A DNA stretch of 64,000 nt from Phycisphaerae bacterium (GCA_029260055.1 JAJDDX010000461.1:1-64000); one strand, 5' to 3'; positions 19,561-28,884 are shown, numbered from the stretch's first letter. Notes: generated from the letters alone by a model not told the origin. A program made the numbers and translations.

Positions 19561-19707
19561 TCAGCCGTCGAAGTCGACCTGAATTATTCCGAAATCCCGC
19601 AGCGTGATTTCGCCGTCGCCATCCAAGTCGAAGCAACTACAACCCGCGCCGGACCCCACCCCGGGACCGGTGATGCGGGGCGCGGTGACCGCGTTGATGG
19701 ACGCCGG
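19561..19707 (-). pseudogene. Orphan dockerin-like C-terminal fragment
   Basis: Minus-strand translation 'PASINAVTAPRITGPGVGSGAGCSCFDLDGDGEITLRDFGIIQVDFDG*' with an in-frame stop immediately upstream. Confidence 0.6.
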
Positions 19708-19903
19708 TCAGACTGATGAATGTCCAAGCCGGCCTGCGAGCAGGTCGCCAAGCGCTCGCGGCGTCCGGCGATCGGCAAACACGGGTCTCGTCGGGTTGAC
19801 GCGAGAAGGGCTTCAGCCTCTTCGATCGGTTCACTTGCCTATGTCAGAAGCGGTCCGACGTTTCGCGCCATCGCGGTCGGGGTCGCGGCAGGCAGCGATA
19901 CTG

Positions 19904-20179
19904 TCAGTCGCATGGGTCGCGTTTGGGGTGGTCGCCGGGGCGGGTGTAGATCGCTTTGCAGCGATCGAAGCAGCTTGCGAGGCAGGCCGTGCATTCTTCG
20001 GAGTCGACGCGCACCGGATCGAGTAGGACCTCCATACCCAAGGCTTCGTAAGAGGCGACGGTTTCGCTAAGCCGAGGTTCGTCTGCCACGAATCGGAACG
20101 TCCAGCCTTGATCCTCGAGTTCTGTTTTCCTGGTCGGCTCGATCATGGGTCGCCGCGGCTCCGCCTTGCGCCTGTTCAT
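19904..20179 (-). CDS. Small conserved-looking cysteine-containing protein, unknown function
   Basis: 'GWTFRFVADEPRLSETVASYEALGMEVLLDPVRVDSEECTACLASCFDRCKAIYTRP'; acidic/amphipathic composition unlike shadow ORFs. Alternative start at 20146. Confidence 0.6.
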   Translation of the reverse strand: MNRRKAEPRRPMIEPTRKTELEDQGWTFRFVADEPRLSETVASYEALGMEVLLDPVRVDSEECTACLASCFDRCKAIYTRPGDHPKRDPCD

Positions 20180-20286
20180 CCGGAGCCAGGATAGGTCGGT
20201 CAGAACAGGTCGTCCAGTTCGTCCGCGCCGCCGCTCGGACTATCGCCGGCGAGGAACCAGCCCCGCCATCATCGCCTTCGATTAAA

Positions 20287-20302
20287 TCGAACGTTCGTTC
20301 GA
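20287..20302. promoter_or_regulatory. Palindromic operator-like site
   Basis: TCGAACG-tt-CGTTCGA perfect inverted repeat in an intergenic region between a minus-strand gene and the flavoenzyme operon. Confidence 0.4.
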
Positions 20303-20632
20303 ATTCCCCATCGTTAAGACCCTGTTCCAATACACGGGAACGACCCCGAGCGCGGGTTTTCGGCCTGTTCATGTCGTTTCTGGACACGCAGACCCGCCTG
20401 CCGCACCGAGCGACCGCCCGCCACAAACCGCCGCAGACACCGGCTCGACAAGCGCGTCGCGAGAGATGGCGCACTTCTTTGCTTCACTTCATGAACCACT
20501 CCGGTTACATTGAGGGCGCCAGCGCATGCGCGCGGTCAACTCATCGGAGAGAAGGATATGTCACGGTCGGCGATTGCTGCGGGGATCGCTCACGATCAAT
20601 CGGCTGCGGCCCATCATCGCGAGGAGAGCTGA

Positions 20633-22579
20633 ATGCTACCTGGACAGAAACGGTATCCGCATATCTTCTCACCGGGGAAGCTCGGGAAGATCGAGACGAA
20701 GAACCGCATCAAGTACGCCTCCACCGAAACAAACTTCAACTACCGCGACGGATTCGTGGCGGACAAGGAAGTGGCCTACATGGAGGCCCAGGCTCGCGGC
20801 GGCGCGGGCATCGTCACGACCCAGGGCGCGTATACCGATGCGTCGGGCGAAGGCAAGGGCTACGTCGGGATGATGGCGATCTGGGATGACAAGTTCATCC
20901 CGGGACTCAAGCGCATCGCCGACGTCATCCGCAAGTACGACTCGGTGTCCGTCCTTCAACTCATGCATTGCGGGCGCGTCGGGGGCATCCACCTCGACTA
21001 CACGGTCGGCCCTTCGGCAGTGGACCAGAAGCTGCCGAGATTTCGGCCGCCGCGTGAAATGTCGGTGGAAGACATCGAGCGGTGCATCGCCGAGCACGTC
21101 GCCGGGGCTCGGCGCTGTGCCGAGGCCGGTTTTGATTCCGTCGAGATATCCGGGATCGTCGGGTACCTGCTGTCCAATTTCATTTCGTCCTACACGAACC
21201 AGCGGGATGACGCGTTCGGCGGCGATGCGAAACGCCGGGCGGAGTTCCCGCGGCGGATCGTGGAAGGCATCCGCAAAGAGGTCGGGGCAGACTATCCGAT
21301 CGTCATCCGCCTTTGTGGAGAGGAACTCCTCCTTGACCGAGGCGGTAACACGCCGGAGGAAAGCCTCGAGATCAACCGCATCATCTGCGAAGCCGGCGTC
21401 GACATGTTGTCGGTGACGGTTGGCTGGCAGGAATCCGCGGAATCGGTAATCTCGCGAGACATCCCGCAAGGTCACTGGCTTTACGTGGCGCGGCGATTCA
21501 AGGAACAACTGAAGATGCCGGTGTGCATGGCCTACCGGCTCTTTGAACCGAAGTATCCGGAGCAGGCCCTCGCCGACGGCGACATCGACTTCTGGGAAAG
21601 CTGCCGCGCGATGATCGCCGACCCGATGCTCCCGAACAAGATTCTTCAAGGCCGCGAGGATGAGATCATCCCCTGCATGGCCTGCAACATCTGCCTTGCC
21701 AGGCTCTTTAGGGACGCGGAGCTGACCTGTGGCGTTCGACCGACGCTCGGCCACGAAAGTGAAGCCGACTGGGGCTACTACGGTTTCGCGGAGGCGCCCA
21801 AAAAGAAGAAGGTGATGATCGTCGGCGCCGGGCTCGCGGGCTTGCAGGCCGGTGCCGTGGCGGCTGAGAAGGGTCATACAGTCACGCTATATGAGAAGAA
21901 GGAGACGATCGGCGGCCAGGCCGCCATCGCCGCCAAGGGCCCGTGGGGCGACGACGAGTTCATGCGGCTCGTGAAGCACCTCAAGGCTCGGTGCGAGAAG
22001 GCCGGGGCGAAGATCGTCACGAAGAAGGCGGTCAATGCGGATATGATCAAGTCGGAGGCGCCGGACAAGGTGATCCTCGCGACAGGTGCTCAGCCCGATT
22101 ACGGCGCTTACCCCGGCGGCAATGGAAACGTCGTCGGATGTTTGGATGTGATGGATGGCGCCGTCGATGTAGGGAAACGAGTCGTCGTGGTCGGCTCGAC
22201 GGGTGTGGCGATTTCGACCGCCTTGTTCCTCGTGGACCGCGGCAACCACGAAGTGGCGATGGTCGGGCCGGCCAAGAAGTTCGGCCTCGATGTCAATCCC
22301 TCCTACATCTGGCGCTACATGAAGAAACTTAAGGAGGGCGGCGTCAAGCAGTATGCCAAGCATGAGATCAAGGAGCTCAAGGCCGACGGCGTAGTCGCTC
22401 AGAACGCCGATGGCGAGGAGGTCGTGATCCCGGCCGACACCATCATTCTGGCGAACATGACGTCCGACAATGAGCTGAAGTACAAGAAGGGCGATGTCTA
22501 CACGGTCGGTGACGCCGTGATCCCGCGAAGAGCGAACGGCGCCATTCACGACGGCTACAGGTTGGCGATGACGCTTTGA
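20633..22579 (+). CDS. Old-yellow-enzyme-type FMN/[4Fe-4S]/FAD oxidoreductase (2,4-dienoyl-CoA reductase / TMADH superfamily)
   Basis: OYE TIM barrel 'HIFSPGKLGKIETKNRIKYAST', 'GYLLSNFISSYTNQRDDAFGG'; Fe-S 'CMACNICLARLFRDAELTC'; 'VMIVGAGLAGLQAGAVAAEKGHTVTLYEKKETIGGQ'. Confidence 0.93.
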   Translation: MLPGQKRYPHIFSPGKLGKIETKNRIKYASTETNFNYRDGFVADKEVAYMEAQARGGAGIVTTQGAYTDASGEGKGYVGMMAIWDDKFIPGLKRIADVIRKYDSVSVLQLMHCGRVGGIHLDYTVGPSAVDQKLPRFRPPREMSVEDIERCIAEHVAGARRCAEAGFDSVEISGIVGYLLSNFISSYTNQRDDAFGGDAKRRAEFPRRIVEGIRKEVGADYPIVIRLCGEELLLDRGGNTPEESLEINRIICEAGVDMLSVTVGWQESAESVISRDIPQGHWLYVARRFKEQLKMPVCMAYRLFEPKYPEQALADGDIDFWESCRAMIADPMLPNKILQGREDEIIPCMACNICLARLFRDAELTCGVRPTLGHESEADWGYYGFAEAPKKKKVMIVGAGLAGLQAGAVAAEKGHTVTLYEKKETIGGQAAIAAKGPWGDDEFMRLVKHLKARCEKAGAKIVTKKAVNADMIKSEAPDKVILATGAQPDYGAYPGGNGNVVGCLDVMDGAVDVGKRVVVVGSTGVAISTALFLVDRGNHEVAMVGPAKKFGLDVNPSYIWRYMKKLKEGGVKQYAKHEIKELKADGVVAQNADGEEVVIPADTIILANMTSDNELKYKKGDVYTVGDAVIPRRANGAIHDGYRLAMTL

Positions 22580-22650
22580 CCGGCGCCGCCGTGACGTGTT
22601 TCACGAGAACGACCCAGGAACTAAGAGGCTGACAATCAGAGGCTGACAAG

Positions 22651-22878
22651 ATGTTCCCGATCATAAACGTATTCAAGTGCGATGGCTGCGGCGTGTGCGT
22701 CACGCGCTGCCCCGCGAAGATCATGGGTCTGATCAACGGCAAGGCTGCGTACTTGCAGATGCTCTGCGAGGAATGCGGCATTTGCGCCGAGGTCTGCCCG
22801 ACCAACGGTATCGAATTCGAACTACCGAGGTCTTACGGCGACCAGGTGGTTCACGAAGCCTATCAATTCAAACGGTAG
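22651..22878 (+). CDS. 2x[4Fe-4S] ferredoxin
   Basis: 'CDGCGVCVTRCP' and 'CEECGICAEVCP'. Confidence 0.93.
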   Translation: MFPIINVFKCDGCGVCVTRCPAKIMGLINGKAAYLQMLCEECGICAEVCPTNGIEFELPRSYGDQVVHEAYQFKR

Positions 22879-22889
22879 AGGGACAAGGT

Positions 22890-23378
22890 ATGGATATACC
22901 GCTCGAAACGCGGTTCAAGGTTCTTTGCGAGATCGTCCGTGCGCAGCACTTTGCCTGGCGCGAGGCGGCGTTGGCGATGGCACCCGATCTCGATCCGCAA
23001 GAACTCGGTGACAAGATGTGGGAGATCACGGGCGTCCAGACGGCCAAGGCCTACCTGAAGCGTTTGGATCCTGACAAAGCGCTTGCCCCGCAGGTCGCCA
23101 ACTCCATCGCCTGGTCGTCGGTCTGCATGGGCGAAGACGCAGCCGTCGAGAAGGGCGAGGGCGATGAAGCTTTCGTGCGGCACGGCGACTGCCCGTGGTA
23201 TCACTGGCACAAGCGGCTGGACATCCTCAGTGAGGATCAGCCGGGGTGCGATGCGTGGTTCTTTACCGCTGTCGCTGAGATCAACAAGGCGCTCGGCACA
23301 AATATCAAGATCGAGACTCAGTGCTCGCTTCCCGCCGGCGGCGACTGCTGCTTGCGTCGGATCTGGGTAGAGCAGTAG
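22890..23378 (+). CDS. L-2-amino-thiazoline-4-carboxylate (ATC) hydrolase-like / DUF6125-like protein
   Basis: 'HGDCPWYHWHKRLDILSEDQPGCDAWFFTAVAEINKALGTNIKIETQCSLPAGGDCCLRRIWVE' resembles ATC-hydrolase-like proteins; starts 12 bp after the ferredoxin stop. Confidence 0.65.
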   Translation: MDIPLETRFKVLCEIVRAQHFAWREAALAMAPDLDPQELGDKMWEITGVQTAKAYLKRLDPDKALAPQVANSIAWSSVCMGEDAAVEKGEGDEAFVRHGDCPWYHWHKRLDILSEDQPGCDAWFFTAVAEINKALGTNIKIETQCSLPAGGDCCLRRIWVEQ

Positions 23379-23407
23379 GCGCACGACTAAAGAGGAGGAA
23401 AGGACTG

Positions 23408-23620
23408 ATGACCAAGTGGGCAATACAGCAAGCGGATGAGCGGTGGCTTGCCATGGACTACGGCTGGACGGATAGCGCCGAGAGCGCACTCTGTTTCGAC
23501 TCGCGGGACGAGGCTGAGAAACAAGCGAACCACAGGGTGACCGACGGCACGCCGTGTCACGTGGTCGCCATGCCACCGGTGCCCGGATCATCGCATTCCG
23601 TGAGCGAACCGAGCCACTAG
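23408..23620 (+). CDS. Small (70 aa) hypothetical protein, same operon
   Basis: 'aagaggaggaaaggactgATG' strong RBS; 'MTKWAIQQADERWLAMDYGWTDSAESALCFDSRDEAEKQA...'. Confidence 0.65.
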   Translation: MTKWAIQQADERWLAMDYGWTDSAESALCFDSRDEAEKQANHRVTDGTPCHVVAMPPVPGSSHSVSEPSH

Positions 23621-23848
23621 GCAGGCAGGCCGCACTTGTGCGATGTCGGCTCGTATCCCCGAGGAGCGAGCGCGGAGCCGTCGTTCGGCCCGGCCGCGCA
23701 GGATCGGCCTATCTCTCACCGGACGCCGAAGACCCGTCGTCACTTGCGCGATGCGTCGCGCCATCGCTATAGCGCCCCTCGCCCTTCGAACCTCGAATCG
23801 CTATACTGCCACAGTGCTACAGGGTAGTAGTGTGTGAGGGAGAGCGGA

Positions 23849-24289
23849 ATGGACAAGTCACGTATTATCATCGGTGTTCTGGCTGCCTGCGGCGTTGCTT
23901 GGTGGGCCTTGTCAAACCAGCAGCAGGAGGATGTCAAGAGCGACGTTAAGAGCAGCGAAATCCTCGCGGCGTCTCTCGAAATGGTATCACAGGTCGAGGG
24001 ATATGATGAGGACCGTGACCGAATCGATGCCCTGGTAGAACAGGCCCACGAGCAGGCATTTGGCGGCACTTACAGGCAGGGCAGCCTTGGGGGCCGGAGG
24101 CGATCCGCCAGGGCCGCGTCGTTCGACGCCGACGCCTATTCCCGATCGCTATTCACTCACATGCAAATGGAGCTGAAGGCCGGGCTCAATTCGGTAGGTC
24201 CTTCTCAGGAACGGGCCGATCTCAAGCTCATGCAAAGGCTCAAGGAACTTAGAACGGGCCTCGGTATCAAGATCCCGGGGCTTGACTGA
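23849..24289 (+). CDS. Hypothetical protein with N-terminal membrane anchor
   Basis: 'MDKSRIIIGVLAACGVAWWALSNQQQEDVKSDVKSSEILAASLEMVSQVEGYDEDRDRIDALVEQ'; RBS gggagagcgga. Confidence 0.65.
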   Translation: MDKSRIIIGVLAACGVAWWALSNQQQEDVKSDVKSSEILAASLEMVSQVEGYDEDRDRIDALVEQAHEQAFGGTYRQGSLGGRRRSARAASFDADAYSRSLFTHMQMELKAGLNSVGPSQERADLKLMQRLKELRTGLGIKIPGLD

Positions 24290-24467
24290 CCGCAGGCCTA
24301 GGCCCGTGACGGGTCTCGCGCTGAGGCGACCCGGCCCGAAGTCGCGGTAACCGCCGACGCTGGCCGACCGGCTCTGTCGGCTTGGTGCTGAACGGTCGAT
24401 TTCCACGCCGTGCTGCCAGCGTGTAGACTTCCGCCCGACCTGATTGGCTGGCTGAAGGAGACGCTCG

Positions 24468-25466
24468 GTGGCAAGCCCCAACTCGAAGCTCGCGGTAGTG
24501 TCGGCGCTTTGCTGCAACCTCCTTCTTACAGTCGGCAAGTTCGTCGTCTTCGCTATCACCGGCTCCGGCGCGATGTTGAGCGAAGCGATCCACTCCCTCG
24601 CCGATAGCCTGAACCAGGCGCTCCTTCTGGTCGGCGTGGTGCTCTCTTCACGCCAAGCGGACGAGGCGTACGACTACGGCTATGGAGCGGAGCGATCCGT
24701 CTGGGCACTGATGTCCGCCGTGGGCATCTTCTTCCTGGGTTGCGGCGTCACGGTGTATCACGGGGTCTCGTCGCTACTGGCCGGACATCACCCGGAGGGC
24801 AACCTGGCCTGGGCCATCGGTGTCCTCACGCTGTCGCTGCTGCTGGAAGGTGCCGTGCTGGTCGTTGCCGCCCGGCAGGTCAAGACGGGCGCTGCCGGCA
24901 AACCCTTCTTCGACTACCTCAGGACCGAAGCCGACCCGTCCGTGGCGGCGGTGCTACTGGAGGACGCAGCCGCCTGCCTCGGCGTCGTCATCGCGCTTAC
25001 GGCCATCGTGCTGACACAGGTCACGGGCAAGGCCTACTACGACGCGCTGGGCAGCCTTCTGGTGGGCCTGCTTCTGGGCGTTGTGGCGGTCTGGCTGATC
25101 ATTCGGAACCGCGGCCTGCTGGTAGGCCCCTCGATTCCACCTCACATCCGCAAGCAGGTGCTGCGAATCCTGCATGATGACCCGGCTGTCGAGGAGGTCA
25201 TCGACTTTCGGACCCGCATCATCGATACGGAGACTTACCGGATTACGGCCGAGCTGCGGTTCGACGGCGCCGTCATTGCCGAGAAGCTCCGGGACAAGCT
25301 CGCCGAGCGTTATGGCAAGATCACCAACGTCGATGACTTCCATCGCTTCGCGGCTGAATACGCTGACGAAGTGATCGAACTCGTGGGCGACGAGATCGAC
25401 GCCATTGAGAAGAAGATTCGCGCAAAGGTACCCAAGGCGCGGTACCTAGACTTGGAAGTGGACTGA
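24468..25466 (+). CDS. Cation diffusion facilitator family transporter (ZnT9-like)
   Basis: GTG start; 'GSGAMLSEAIHSLADSLNQALLLVGV', 'FFDYLRTEADPSVAAVLLEDAAACLGVVIAL', 'DALGSLLVGLLLG'. Confidence 0.9.
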   Translation: MASPNSKLAVVSALCCNLLLTVGKFVVFAITGSGAMLSEAIHSLADSLNQALLLVGVVLSSRQADEAYDYGYGAERSVWALMSAVGIFFLGCGVTVYHGVSSLLAGHHPEGNLAWAIGVLTLSLLLEGAVLVVAARQVKTGAAGKPFFDYLRTEADPSVAAVLLEDAAACLGVVIALTAIVLTQVTGKAYYDALGSLLVGLLLGVVAVWLIIRNRGLLVGPSIPPHIRKQVLRILHDDPAVEEVIDFRTRIIDTETYRITAELRFDGAVIAEKLRDKLAERYGKITNVDDFHRFAAEYADEVIELVGDEIDAIEKKIRAKVPKARYLDLEVD

Positions 25467-25570
25467 CGCGCTTTCCGCTCGGTTCCCCTTGCGATCGCTG
25501 GTGGCATCGCATATCGTTCTCATCGCGGTATGCGTTGACAAGTCCATGCTGCCTGACAGGAGTACACTTC

Positions 25571-26239
25571 ATGAAGACTCGATACTGGATCCTCACGGTC
25601 ATCCTCGCGGCGTTCGCGTGGCACGCTGGCCCTGCCGCGGGAGCCGCGCAACAAGAATACTCCTATCCCTGGGGCAAGGCGGAGACGAAGGCGGACTCCA
25701 TCCAGGACGTGGAAGAGCTCCTCAAGGCTGCGGATGGCTACCGGCAAGAATGCTCCGACGCCTTCACGTTGCACAACAACCCGACTCGTGTAGAAACGTA
25801 CGGAAAGGAGTCGAAAGCATGGTATCGTAGGGCGCTGGAATTGGAGCCGAGCAATTCCTACGCGGAGCTCTCGAGCGGCTATGTGGACCTCATCCGTGGC
25901 CGAGCTACGTCGTCTAAGGACGTGCGTGAGCACCGCTTCGCGTCCGCTCTGCACCAATTCCGCGAAGCCCTGAAGAAACGGCCGGGGTATGCACAGGCCT
26001 ATCTGTACATGGCCCAGGTACAGGCCCTGCGCGAGGAGTACACGGAAGCGGAGGCAAATCTGCGTCTTATCCTCGATTCGGACATCGAGACTTCGGAAGT
26101 GCATGCCTGGCTCGCCTATGTTCTGATTAAGACGGAGCGGAAGAAGGAGGCGAAGAAACACGTGGAGCGTGCGATCGAGTACGATGATCCGTCGCGTTGC
26201 GCAAGCTGGTGTCGTGACAACAAGAGTAGGGTGGAATAA
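25571..26239 (+). CDS. Exported TPR-repeat protein
   Basis: Signal peptide MKTRYWILTVILAAFAWHAGPAAGA; TPR-like 'ALHQFREALKKRPGYAQAYLYMAQVQALREEYTEAEANLRLIL'. Confidence 0.75.
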   Translation: MKTRYWILTVILAAFAWHAGPAAGAAQQEYSYPWGKAETKADSIQDVEELLKAADGYRQECSDAFTLHNNPTRVETYGKESKAWYRRALELEPSNSYAELSSGYVDLIRGRATSSKDVREHRFASALHQFREALKKRPGYAQAYLYMAQVQALREEYTEAEANLRLILDSDIETSEVHAWLAYVLIKTERKKEAKKHVERAIEYDDPSRCASWCRDNKSRVE

Positions 26240-26244
26240 CAAAA

Positions 26245-27042
26245 ATGACATCCCGAAGATACACGATCGTATTGGCGTCGCTGTTGACCTTGGGTACCGG
26301 GTGCGCGATCACGCCGCCGCCAAGCATCCAGCCGGGCATGCCGCGACGAGCGATTACACCACGGTCCTATCGAACCAAGCTCGCGGTCTTCAACCTCCTC
26401 GACCCGACGGGATCGGGTGGCCGCCTGACTGAAAAAGCAGCCGAAGCCTTGGCGGTAGCGCTGTTTGAACGGGACCGGTTTGAGGTCATGCAGCGAGCCG
26501 AAGTAGCAGGCGTCGATCCTGCCAATACGAAGGAGATTAAGGAAGACTACGGCCAGAGACTGGATGCCCTGGTCGTTGGGAGTATCACACACTTCAATAC
26601 GGCCGATAAGACCATGCGTCTTAACGTCAACGTGATGAACCCACAGTTCACGACGATGGCGGCGAAGACGTTCGAGGTTCGCTACACGGGGACTATCAAC
26701 GTAGACGTGGAACGGGACGGCATCGACCGGATCGCCGAGTGGCTCGAGCGTGCGTTCCCGAAGCTCTCGGATGGCACCGTGATGGCGCGGTCAGGCGAGA
26801 ACGTGTCGTTGAATCTCGGATCCGAGGACGGCGTGCAAGTGGGGATGGGGCTCTTGATTTCCTCTCATGGCGACATCGTCCGCGACCCTGCCACCGGCGA
26901 TTTCCTTGGAAGCGACATCTACGTGGGAGAAGCGTACGTGGTGGCGGTCGACGCGAAGAAGTCGGAAGCTCGCCTCGAACCGCGGAAACTTGGCGGTGCC
27001 GTGCCTGAGGTAATCGTCGGGGACAAGGTTGAGTTCAAGTAG
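26245..27042 (+). CDS. CsgG/FlgT-like outer-membrane-associated lipoprotein
   Basis: Lipobox 'LTLGTGC'; 'KLAVFNLLDPTGSGGRLTEKAAEALAVALFERDRFEVMQRAEV...DALVVGSITHFN'; C-terminal FlgT-like 'DGVQVGMGLLI'. Confidence 0.7.
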   Translation: MTSRRYTIVLASLLTLGTGCAITPPPSIQPGMPRRAITPRSYRTKLAVFNLLDPTGSGGRLTEKAAEALAVALFERDRFEVMQRAEVAGVDPANTKEIKEDYGQRLDALVVGSITHFNTADKTMRLNVNVMNPQFTTMAAKTFEVRYTGTINVDVERDGIDRIAEWLERAFPKLSDGTVMARSGENVSLNLGSEDGVQVGMGLLISSHGDIVRDPATGDFLGSDIYVGEAYVVAVDAKKSEARLEPRKLGGAVPEVIVGDKVEFK

Positions 27043-27059
27043 CTCGGAGGATCATACCC

Positions 27060-27485
27060 ATGACATGCCGAACGACATCCACGCTGTTACTTTTGCTGGC
27101 TGCCGCCTGGCTTCCATTGCAGGCCGGCGGAGATGATTCACAGCCGGCTACGGCGGAAACCGCGCCGAACGCGGACCTCGTTGTGACGCTCGAGCACCTC
27201 GGCGGCAAGATCGACACCTACGGCGCGGAGATCGAGCGCATGGAGTTGGTGTTGAGCTGGGAAGGACGGCTCGAGCAAGTGCATCTGATCACGAGATCGG
27301 GCAGTGAGGCGGATACACACGTCTGGTACAACGCTGGAAACCTGGTATCCGTGCGATATCACTTTGCCGAGATCACGGGGAAGGGGAAAGTAGCGGTCCG
27401 GCTCATGGCAAGCCCGCAGGCGAAAGACCAAGGTGAACGCCGCGCTACGGAAATAGCACCGTTAGATCCTGAAGACTACCGCTGA
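27060..27485 (+). CDS. Small exported hypothetical protein
   Basis: Signal peptide MTCRTTSTLLLLLAAAWLPLQAGG; follows the CsgG-like gene. Confidence 0.65.
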   Translation: MTCRTTSTLLLLLAAAWLPLQAGGDDSQPATAETAPNADLVVTLEHLGGKIDTYGAEIERMELVLSWEGRLEQVHLITRSGSEADTHVWYNAGNLVSVRYHFAEITGKGKVAVRLMASPQAKDQGERRATEIAPLDPEDYR

Positions 27486-27492
27486 CCCCGAA

Positions 27493-28884
27493 TCAAGGAC
27501 CGTCGAACTGCCGAAGCCTTGCCTCGAGCAGTTCCTCGAGGTCCGGCGAAGGCCGGCACGTGAGGCCGCGCCGATACGAACGTGCCGCCGCATCGGCCAG
27601 TCCTTGGCGACGTTGAGCATCACCGAGGATCATCCAAGAATCCGCACAGTCGGGCAACAACCTCGCGGTTGATTGCGCGGCCGTCAGTGCCTCGGCGTTG
27701 CGCTCCTGCGCCGAGTAGAGGTGTGCGAGTATTTGCCACGCCTCTCCGTATTCCGGACAGAACTCGACTGCTCGCCGGGCAAGGCTCTCCGCGGTAGCTT
27801 CCTTCCCAATGCGCAAGTGTGCGACGGCGGCTAGCGCAAGCGCCTGCAAATGCCCGGGCTCCTGTTCGAGGACCTCTTCCAGCCACCCAACGGCCTTTGC
27901 TGCCGCCCCCTTATCGCCCGTCAATAGAACTCGCGCTATGCCGACACGAGCCGCCAAGTGCCCGCGATCGCTCTTCAGCACTTTCTCGAAATCACGACGC
28001 GCAAGCCGCGTTCTTCCGCGCCGCTCCAGCTCCGCGTTCCCCCTAAGGATCAGGACGTCGACATCCGCCGGATGCTGCTCCAGAATCTGAGTGCAGGCCT
28101 CGCACGCCCGAGTCCACTCGCCACGCTCGTACAGGCCGCATGCCTCGCGATAGAGATCCTCCTGCTGCTTGGACAATCCACGCGCGGGTGGCGCTTGGCC
28201 GGTCAACTCGGCTGCAAGTTGCGCCGCCATGGCGTCATGAACGGCAGACACGTGCCCACGCCAGTGAGCCGCTCGAATGACGTCACTCGAAGGCATGAGG
28301 ATGCGCGCCGAGACATCCACGATACCGCTTTGGTCATCGTATTCGCCAACCACAAGTCGGTTAGCCTCGGTCAGTTCAGACACCCTCCCTGCGACAATAC
28401 CAACGCTCTTCAAGTCCATTTCGTCGAGGACCTCTTTCAGGCGCGCCCGCTCCACCAAACGATAGCCCTCGACGCGGAGCAAGCCGTTCTCCAAGGCACG
28501 AGCGATGGTGCCGCCGAGGTGCTCGGACGCAACGCGGCCGCTCGAGTTCTTGAACGGTAACACGGCAATGGTCAACGGCACCTTGGTGGGCACTCTTCGG
28601 GAGCCGACGTGATCGTCGCGAGGCTCTACCGTGGGCTCGCGAATCGAGTTAGCCTCAAACGCCGGCTGCGATGAGAGCGTCACAGCGCAAAGCGAGTTGA
28701 GCGCGCCGCAGCGTTCAGCGGCCTCCCCCGACCCGGCAAGAAACCACAGAACGGCGAGCGAGACAGCGGATATGTTGAACCGGCGCGGACCCCGCGCGCG
28801 CTGATTAACGTTCCCTCTGCCCCCGCTGCTGCGTACATCAGGTGCTGCAACCTCTGCACTCGGTTTTCGATTCCAATCAGCCAT
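27493..28884 (-). CDS. CsgG/TolB-like N-terminal domain plus C-terminal TPR protein
   Basis: 'LTIAVLPFKNSSGRVASEHLGGTIARALENGLLRVEGYRLVERARLKEVLDEMDL'; TPRs to the C-terminus. Start chosen at internal Met (MADWNRK). Confidence 0.75.
   Translation of the reverse strand: MADWNRKPSAEVAAPDVRSSGGRGNVNQRARGPRRFNISAVSLAVLWFLAGSGEAAERCGALNSLCAVTLSSQPAFEANSIREPTVEPRDDHVGSRRVPTKVPLTIAVLPFKNSSGRVASEHLGGTIARALENGLLRVEGYRLVERARLKEVLDEMDLKSVGIVAGRVSELTEANRLVVGEYDDQSGIVDVSARILMPSSDVIRAAHWRGHVSAVHDAMAAQLAAELTGQAPPARGLSKQQEDLYREACGLYERGEWTRACEACTQILEQHPADVDVLILRGNAELERRGRTRLARRDFEKVLKSDRGHLAARVGIARVLLTGDKGAAAKAVGWLEEVLEQEPGHLQALALAAVAHLRIGKEATAESLARRAVEFCPEYGEAWQILAHLYSAQERNAEALTAAQSTARLLPDCADSWMILGDAQRRQGLADAAARSYRRGLTCRPSPDLEELLEARLRQFDGP

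Noticed and set aside
20669-21877. Minus-strand 402-aa ORF opposite the OYE flavoenzyme
   Set aside because: Antisense to a confidently identified enzyme; His/Arg/Asp-rich shadow composition.
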